In this document: piece by piece, positions 56,096 to 64,000 of the stretch
Position numbering within the stretch: position 1 is the stretch's first letter
How the letters are laid out: every line of letters begins with the position of its first letter
DNA from: Lepidurus packardi
Lineage: Eukaryota > Arthropoda > Branchiopoda > Notostraca > Triopsidae
Direction: 5' to 3'
Assembly (NCBI GenBank): GCA_023053545.1
Contig: JAKZAN010000006.1
Coordinates: 3,105,001 to 3,169,000 of the forward strand
DNA: 64,000 bases
Made by a program: the position numbers and the translations under genes
The notes under the pieces: model-generated
Told to the model about the DNA's origin: nothing
Databases searched by the model: none
What the model saw: the letters and a program-made list of their open reading frames with translations, nothing else

Positions 56096-56652
56096 CGTGT
56101 ACAGCGATCAAAGGCAGTATTAGCAAAGGGTTTGACCAAAAATTGTACGTAGTAGGTTTTGCGCTCGAAATTTTAAAGTTTTTTAGATTTGTGTCAAATA
56201 TTCCATACCCATGTTGTATAATTGTTTTATGAAGGAACGAGTGTAAATTTCTGCCCTCCACCGGGAAATAAAGATATGCATACAAATATTTTCGTCCAAT
56301 TCTGAAGCTTTTTGTTGGGTCTACGTACTAGCATTATTGGGAACTATTAGTGGTTTTTGAGTTTTAATTAATTAAACCCCTAGTGATTGCTACTGACGTA
56401 TGATAAGCAGGTATGTAATCAATTATAGGGTCTCTGCATATCAATTCACGTTGGGCTTACAGATAGCTGTCCAAAGAAAAAGAAAACGTCTTCGGTTGAC
56501 ATTTTTGACTTGGATGTTGCATTTGCAATAATTCAAAAGCAACTTCCTCTTGCAAACTTCTTGACCTGCTTTCACTTTATTATGTAGCCCTTCGTATGAC
56601 TCGTCAAGATACGTGCCTGGTAACTGGTTACTCCGAACTCTTTTCGAAAATA

Positions 56653-56894
56653 CAGTGGAACCTCTCTTAACGAGCATAATTCGTTCCAGAATCTTGCTCG
56701 TTATGTGAAACACTCGTTAAGCGAAACTGATGAGTCCCGGCTCACAAGTGACTCATACGTTACGTGACTTCCCTTTCTGCGTCACTCGTTATGCGAAATG
56801 TCGCTCGTTAAGGGAGCAATTTTTTCACACTTTTTTTTTGCTCGTTATGCGAATTACTCGTTATGAGAGGTGCTCGTTAAGAGAGGTTCCACTG
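56653..56894. mobile_element. Pogo/Tigger-like MITE, 242 bp, TA duplication
   Basis: The left end CAGTGGAACCTCTCTTAACG and the right end reading CAGTGGAACCTCTCTTAACG on the other strand are near-perfect inverted repeats. TA flanks both sides (56651-56652, 56895-56896). CTCGTTA(T/A)G motifs recur inside. No coding capacity. The CAGT ends and TA target site point to the pogo/Tigger branch of Tc1/mariner. Confidence 0.9.
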
Positions 56895-57311
56895 TACAAG
56901 GTGAACTAAAATCAATGCCTTAGAGGCTTATTTACTTCGCTATCATGCTTCCTTTCGATACTTACTAATATTCTAATACCGACATTTACCTCACATGTAA
57001 ATTTTACATGAATTTACTGTTCTAAACGCGTTTTCTTTTACAGAATGATTATTATATTATTATCTCGCATAATTATTCTATTATATTCTGTTATTCTATT
57101 CAATTATTTTATTATTATATTTCTATTACTCTTGTAAAAGCGTTTTCTTGTAAATGTGTTTTCTATAATAAATGCGTTTTCTATTAATACAACAAAAACT
57201 CCAACGCTTCGATTGCTATACTCTTTCAACATACCTTTAAGTTGTATTGTAGTAAACGCAACGTACAGCAATAAAAGTTTACAGTCACAGCATAATACAG
57301 ACATTATACTT

Positions 57312-58754
57312 CTAGTCTGCAGGAGAATTTTGATCTGCTTGGGCGTAAGGAAATTCTACTTTGCAATTAGGCAAAGCTCCTATAAGTATATTCAAACACT
57401 TATCGCGATTTCCTACTTCTGGGAGGTCATACAACAACAAAGTCTTAAGCGACCTGAAGACGCAGCACACACACATGTAGGGTTTTCTAATGTATTTAAT
57501 TTAAGAAAGAAAAATGTATACCTGAGATTGACTTGGGCGATGCTGCAGACTCCCTCGTCCGTAATATTCCCGCAACTGCTCAGCTGAAGATATTCTAAGG
57601 AGTCCCGGAGATGGGTTAATTGCGGAATAGCTTCGTCATCTAGATAACTACAGCGATGTAGTATGAATCGTTTGACATGTTTTAGGCCCTCTGTCAGAAG
57701 ATAAATTTAGTATCTTGTCTTGCCCTTCAGACATGACAGACTTAAGTGTGGGAAACCCACTGACATGATGCAGGAATCAGTAGCATCAATTTCCTCGATT
57801 ACCATTCTTCGATAATCGCCAACCGGGAGGCTGTTATAATCCGTCAATTTTTCTGTTACACCTTGCCATTTCACTGCAGCACCACATCTTAAAAGCCACT
57901 CGGCTGCTGCTCGCTCTGGACCCACTTCTTTAATTCGGTTCTCGTCAACCCTGCACATAACAAGAGTGACAACGTTTAATTCATGACAGCGAAATAGTGT
58001 TCCTGTTTCTTCAGAAAGTAAATGTACAAAAGCAAGCTCTGTTTTGTTGCTGTTGAGATGGGGGTTAATTGGGATACATGTCATAATTTACATAAAATAC
58101 AGATAACTTCATCGGCTAACAGCGAATCAAAATGATGATGCAAAATCGTTCGATGTGGGTATCGATTGCAACTTCGGGCTCCACAAATGTTCACCGAAAA
58201 AAAGCTTCTGCTACCTGTACCTTGTATGCCAACAAAACATTTTGCAACTTTACAATGTAAAAATTTTATTTTGAGAAAATTTTAAGATTCCGTTAAAGTA
58301 TTGCAAACAGCTTTGCAGTTGGGAAATTTAACAAAAACGTAAGTTTTTAGAATAATATTCTTAAAAATTCTTAGAATAATAGCTTTGTAAATTGTACAAC
58401 CGTAGCACCTGATACCACAACAGCAAACTGTGAAGAAAAAAAAAGTAACCAAAGTTTAAAAAAAAAAAAAAAAATGTTTTCAAGTGTCAATTTTGTAACG
58501 GAGATGGCGTTTGAATAGAGTTCTACGTTCTATTTTCAAGTTGTTTATTACTGCACTATTCCAAAGCAAAGGGAAAATATTGCACTGGTGACACAGTTAC
58601 AATAAGCTTAAACTGAATTAAAGGATCATTTTCTATAAAGTACTGACTTGTTTGTGATTGTGTTTAGCCAGCCCCATAAGTTCTGTTTCCTCAACAACGA
58701 GGTAAAACCTATTAAGGTCTTTTTCCCAGGTTTGAGCAGCAGATTGATTGTCAT
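57312..58754 (-). CDS. DMAC2L: Mitochondrial ATP synthase subunit s-like / DMAC2L protein
   Basis: Four exons: 58648-58754 (ATG), 57742-57950, 57522-57690, 57312-57453 (TAG); phases 2, 1, 2 agree; 208 residues (human 215). The first exon is a basic mitochondrial leader ending LLRKQNLWGWLNTITNK, joined to VDENRIKEVGPERAAAEWLL and RCGA, then DYNSLPVGDYRRMVIEEIDA and TDSCIMSVGF. Leucine-rich repeats follow (HVKRFILHRCSYLDDEAIPQ, LEYLQLSSCGNITDEGV, LKTLLLYDLPEVGN). The human homologue was described as coupling factor B/ATP synthase subunit s and is related to the complex I assembly factor DMAC2. The first intron (697 nt) is long for this part of the window. Confidence 0.94.
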
Positions 58755-61700
58755 TACGTCTGCCGTTGTTTGTTTACCAATCTTCGCCTTCTCACAAGAT
58801 AATGTCGGGAGCTTGACAGCGCTGTTGCTGTAGGAGAGCGGCTTTTACAAACACTAAACGAATGTGTTAGAAGAATTAATTGAAAACCTCAGATTCAGAG
58901 CCAGTTTGATTTTATGACGGTAATGAATAGAAGCTTGTTTTCTCTATAAACTTCCAGGAGAACATGTCTGGGGTCGTAGGTAGAAAACGACTTCGCTCAT
59001 TGCTTTCGTTTGTCTGGCGGAAAAGTTTTGCGTCGTACTTTCGTTAGGCACAAAATTCCTAGAAATAAGTATTTTTACGTCGGGGGACGTTTGTTCTTGA
59101 AAAGCGAGGGTCATGAAAGCAAACACTACAGTCGAGTGGATCTCTGTTTTGGGGAAAATTCGGGGCGTGCAGTGAAAATAGATATATGTAGCAATGGTTA
59201 CTGTAAGTTAAGTGCTACACAAAGAAAGGAGAACTAACGGATTTATTGCCTTTTTATAGGAAATGGCACAAGGACGAAAGACTCTATGGCAATCAGCCTG
59301 CATTGCTCTCGAGCACAAGCCCCACTTTTCCAATTTAGCTCTATGCAAGTTCCACCTGCCTCCACTTCGCCTTCTATTGTACGGCACATTTATCTACACG
59401 TCAAGAAGGTAGGGTTTTTTCTTAGTTTCCTGGATGCAGGTGATAGGCACGACGTACTCGCTTGCCTAGACAGTAAGTTCCGTACGTTTTGTACGTTTGC
59501 ATGGCTACGACTGCCGAAAGTACAAGAGCACTTTTATATGTGTAATTAGACGTCTGCAAGTCTCAACTTTTAAGTTAACAGATGACCTCTCCCAAACTTT
59601 TTGCTCTTTAATTCCATATAAGCGCTGCTAGTTGCTACGTCCATGCTCCACTGATTCTCGAATTAGCCCCTTTACTCGCTCCTTGCACTGTTTCTTGTCA
59701 GCAGCGAGCAGATTGCCTAATTAGTACAAAGTATAATTGCGGAAGTATTGAGCTGTGATTCCTTTCCTGGAAGTAATCGCTCAAATAGCTCCGCCAAGCT
59801 GTGCATTGAATACGAATCGCAGCTCTTCTCTTTAAAACAAATTTTGATATTTGGAATTCGTTGGGCGTTTCTCTTCTGTTGCAGGAACTGCGCGACGCTT
59901 AAGCCCATCTTTTTGTTGTCAGATGTCAATTAACTTGTTCAAAAATAATTTGTGTGGACCAAGTTGACTCGCTTATTGACTTGGATGACAAGCGAGGTCG
60001 CTTCACCTAAAGGTCCCTGGGGTTACATGTACTCCAGGACGACTCAAAACTATATCTTGTAGGAAATTGAAAAATTGACGTAGGGTAGGTTGCGGAAAAT
60101 GCTTTCGATTTTTAGGACCGAAATAGACCTTCGAAATTGAAATATTCACTTGGCAAAAGACGTAGTACAACTTTCAGTTTATTGTATGCTTGTTCCCCCC
60201 CCCCCCCCACACTTTTAGTTGCTTCGAGTCCAAACTGAACAATGAAGGTCTCTCTCTGCATGTTTTTTTTGTATAGGGTATGTTCTTGTCAGTTTAATTT
60301 GCTGTAACTAGGACACGAAAGGTTAAGTACGAAAGTGCGAGTGGAAGCAGCCGAGGATGAGCGAGTTCCTGGATTTTGCTGAGCTTAGTTTTGCTTCGTT
60401 ATTGATTCTCCTGCTCGCTCAGATGCTTCGTTGGCCCATTCCAACCATTTTCCCCACAAAACAGTACAGCCGTCGTTCGATCCCGCCTTAGGTACAGGAA
60501 TGCCAATGTTTGCTGACCGGACAAAACTGAAAAATAAAGATTTTTGAGAATAATAATATGGCGTAGTTCTTTGTGCCATCGTGGAATCAATTTTTCTTGT
60601 TTTTTGTTTGGATACCAAAGCTGCGCAAGTCTCGTACTGCAGAAGACGGATCAGATAAGAAAATTGGAAGTGACTTTCGTCGCTTTTGTGCTTCAAACTA
60701 TATCTCGTTGCATCGATTAAAAAATGGTATATCGCCAAGCCCTTTTTTATTATTTTTATTTATTTTAGGGGCCAGGAGTCGTAATATACAAACCCTAAAA
60801 AGCTAGTCCTAGCAACATTAGCTTTGGTTTTGCTCGTCTTTTTATTATTATATTATTATTGCTTTTATCTTGCTTTGTTACTTTTGTTCCGGTTTTACAT
60901 TCCAAAAGAAATATTTAATTGAACATGTTGCACAATACAATTGCGTGTTTTTTTTTTTTTTGCTAAACTGCACCTTGGAAACGAAAAGTGCCTCTTTTAC
61001 TAAAAAAAATCTGTATATCTTTTTAACCGCTTTTGGTAACTTCCGTGTTCTGCTTTTATTTCCTAGTCATTGTCACGTGGGTCATTACAAAATACCTTCA
61101 AAAACCAAATTCAGCAGCCAAGGATTGTGGCATTCAATTAATCGATTTGGGGTGTTCAGTTGGTTCGTTATTTTCTATAAAGTTTCACGATTTTGTTCGT
61201 TTGAAATCTTTTGTTGATCCTTAGAGAACTTTAAAACTTTTAATGAGAGGGAGATCATGAAGGGGTTCTGAGCAAATATGCCATTTATGTTGCAAATATG
61301 CCTGGGCTGATGTGTATAACCTGTTTGGAGTATATATGAAGGGGATTCGAAGGTTGTCAAAAGGACACGATCGACATTAACGGAATAGGTTAATTAGTCT
61401 AATGAATTTGTTCTTTGATCGCAGGTCTCGTCGTCGTTCGTTGAGTGCATATATACAAAAGACTGTTATGTTATGCGTTTTCCTATGAATTGAAATAGCT
61501 AGAGAAGGCAGCGAAGAAGAAAGTTGCCATCACTGAGAATCAGCTTTTAACCAAGCAAGTCTAAAGTATGGCGACATTATATTTTATATGCTCCGTAAAA
61601 AGTGGAAGTTGGCTGCATGTACATCAAAGCGATGAGGTCTAAATGGAAAGCAAGAGAGAAATGCAGCATCTCATTTCTTACATAGTACACCCATCATGAT

Positions 61701-64000
61701 GAGAATGGTCTACTTTGCGTATATGGGTTATGTTTATGATAGTTAATTAAAAAGCCTCTTTAAGAATCGTTTCTGCTTTGTTTATGTTTGTGTCGATTTG
61801 ATTGTTTAAGGGTACCTTGAGTTATAGGCGCTTTGAGCACTTCTTGCAAGTAAAAAAAAAGTTCTTGCACTGTTTGGGGTCTTTCAGCTTACGAACTAAC
61901 GCACTTACCGGCACCTTTTATAAACAGATGCATTTACTTACCATTGCATTTGCACCGCGCTATTAAATGTGCTTAAATGGACCGAATCTTCGTACGACGA
62001 TGTTTAAAAATACCACAAGACAGTCTTAGCGTTGGCAGTTTTATCTGGACATTTTCATGTTGAGGATAAGTATTTGAAGAAAGAATCGCCAGGATCATTG
62101 TCTATTTTAGTTTAAAATAGGAAAGTATGAACAATTTGAGCTGAGGAATTCAATAAAATAGAATTGGATTGAATTGAATTGAAAGAGTTTTGTCAATGTG
62201 CGGTAAATTCTTGTGTCGTGGTTAAGGGAAAGCATTGTTGGGGAGTTTTTGCACATGGCGGAAAAAAGGAACCCCAAGACGGAAGTAAAACATTGTTGGC
62301 ATCATTTCATTTCCGTTTGAGATATTTCAAAAATAGTCTCAGATAAAGCGTCGTTGCTGGCCTTGCCGGTTTTGTTCCCTTTTCTGGGGGGTTTGTTTGG
62401 CGCGCAGAAACCAGCACTCTCGAGGGCTTCTGTCGACTTTTCTATAGATTTTAGTATGGGTTATGGTGCCTGGGCAGCGTTTTCCTTTTAACGCTTTGCG
62501 TCTATGTACTTTGAGCGTTATACAATTGACGAGACGAAGGAGAAAAGAAACTCCTGCTGGTTTGGTATCTGTCTCCGTGACAAAGAGACAGCTTCTTTGA
62601 CCCCCCTCCAAGACTTGTTTCTTCTTCAAGCATCCTTACAGCTTCTTCTGGAGTGAAAGAGAGCTCTCCCGCACGTTCTTGTAACAGCAATAACGTAACA
62701 TTCTATGAAGACAAACAGCAGGAGGTTTGGACTGTTAGTTGCCGATTCTGCTGAAACAGCGGCTGTGACGTGCGTGTATTTTAAATGGAGTTATGTACAC
62801 CAACCAGGGTTATATTGACCGTTGAAGTTAAGTACATCAAGATGTCAAAAGGGCTTCTCGGTGCTCCAACGTCGGGAAAAAGGGGGACTAATTGGAACAT
62901 AAGCTCAGTCGATAACGATGGCAAACCTATACTCTGCTGGCCTTACATTAGCTCTCAAACCTTGGAGAGTTCGTATCATCACCGTCTTTCACAATAAGGA
63001 AACTTGGGGTAATAGCCATGTGATCCTGTCCTCTTTTCATGGTATAAAATCAAGTGGAGCTCGGATGTAACATTTAGAAGCGCAAGTTTGGGGCTAATGG
63101 TATTTTCGCTGTAAAATCTCTAGAAATTTCGACGCGACTTCGACTATAGTATTATAACTAGATTTCGACTATACACCATAAAAATGGCTTTTTGTTTTAC
63201 AATATTTTGTTGGCGTAAAGGTGTCGACCGTATTCCAATATTCCTATTCCAGTGTTCCAAAATTCTCTGATAAAGTGCCTGTATGTTCTGTAGTTCTATT
63301 GTAGTATTACTTGTTTATCATTGTAATTTACAACATTTACATTAAAATTTACAACATTTTATTGGCATAGAGCGGCACCACAATATTTAATTGGAAAACT
63401 TGAATTGAAATTGAAAATTTTGAATTGAAAATTTAATTCGAAAAGAAATACAAAAATTGTACTTTAGGGTATTATTTTTCCATTCTATTTCCGAGTAAAT
63501 TAATAATATGGTAAATAGACTCCTCGGTGTACCGATGAGTGTATTACTCGGCGCATCAAGATGATTTTCGTTTTTTCTTTTTCCCTTTTTTTGGAGGGGG
63601 GTGGGGGTGGTTGTGAAGTTTTTGCATGGCAGGAAATGGCTATCGCGCCAAGGGCTTATTGCTTATTATAAGAAGGTGGTGCTACCATGGGAACCTGCTA
63701 TAGAGAGCCAAAGATGCGAGCGTTATTGGGCTTAGGTCGATTTGACAGAGCTGGCTGAGTTTAGGTTCTAGTTCTAAATCTGGGAATGCCATATATGATG
63801 CGATGCTGGATTGGGCCCCGGGGTCGATATCGGGAGGGGGGGGGGCAAATTGAATCAATGGTGCGTGGTCCTCAAGATGAAGCTACTGTAACTGCACGTT
63901 CGGTAAAAAAAGGGTGCCGCATGGCAGCTTAAGAAATGGGTTCCAGATAAAAGAAAATGATATCGATTGCGTTTTGCTTGTACCATTGTGGGTTATGATA
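58755..64000. other. Intergenic region with no supported gene
   Basis: Short open frames occur on both strands but none has a recognisable domain or a chain of splice sites keeping frame. Simple repeats include a C-run at 60196-60208, a TTGAATTGAA microsatellite near 62163-62180, a second TTGAAAATT-type repeat at 63395-63435 and G-runs near 63593-63610 and 63834-63845. The left end should hold the promoter of DMAC2L. Confidence 0.5.

Larger units (their letters stand above)
55211..57311. other. Intergenic region with transposon debris
   Basis: Apart from the retroelement fragment and the pogo-like MITE listed separately, an AT-rich stretch at 57000-57150 is the only other feature. No host gene supported. 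Confidence 0.6.

Noticed and set aside
57156..57587. 143-residue + strand open frame
   Set aside because: It is the antisense shadow of the last two DMAC2L exons.
60385..60545. Minus-strand frame (SANIGIPVPKAGSNDGCTVL...) with an acceptor-like site upstream
   Set aside because: Looks faintly coding, but no partner exons or family could be found, so a gene cannot be supported.
62502..62690. Minus-strand frame with helical content (ERAGELSFTPEEAVRMLEEE)
   Set aside because: Short, no recognisable domain, the continuation is low quality and no exons connect to it.

Overview
The window is nuclear DNA from an arthropod, most likely a branchiopod crustacean of the water-flea type. The reasons are genes split by GT-AG introns, a slowpoke channel almost identical to the insect protein, a divergent ionotropic receptor, a TTK-type BTB zinc-finger protein, and in the right half very short introns (often 50-80 nt) with tightly packed genes on both strands. 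The species call is inference. All gene models were assembled by hand from splice signals, reading-frame phase and family knowledge; there is no transcript evidence.

Left third (1-22.5 kb): one long + strand gene, slowpoke (BK calcium-activated potassium channel), entering from the left edge with its S0 exon off-window. It contains three pairs of equal-length exons that look mutually exclusive and a run of frame-neutral small cassette exons in the linker between the RCK domains. Its large introns hold copies of a MITE family, another inverted-repeat element and a strong hairpin.

Centre (22.5-36.8 kb): a - strand SmydA-type SET/MYND gene (23705-25560), a repeat-bearing intergenic stretch of about 6.7 kb, and a + strand BTB-C2H2 transcription factor (32228-34366).

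Right-centre (36.8-44 kb): three + strand genes for unrecognised, probably secreted, sequon-rich proteins (36853-38605, 39257-40981, 42753-43881). The second is built from tandem microexons, each carrying an N-glycosylation sequon. Among them lies a small - strand gene (41177-41937) whose product combines a RHIM-like segment with a C-terminal death-like fold, as in the IMD immune adaptor.

Right (44.7-58.8 kb): a compact housekeeping block. FAM32A (+) converges on a USP25/28-type deubiquitinase (-). The latter is head-to-head with NUDT14 (+), which converges on Beclin 1/Atg6 (-). Then come an ionotropic receptor (-), a decayed non-LTR retroelement, a pogo-like MITE, and DMAC2L/ATP5S (-). From 58.8 kb to the end no gene could be supported.
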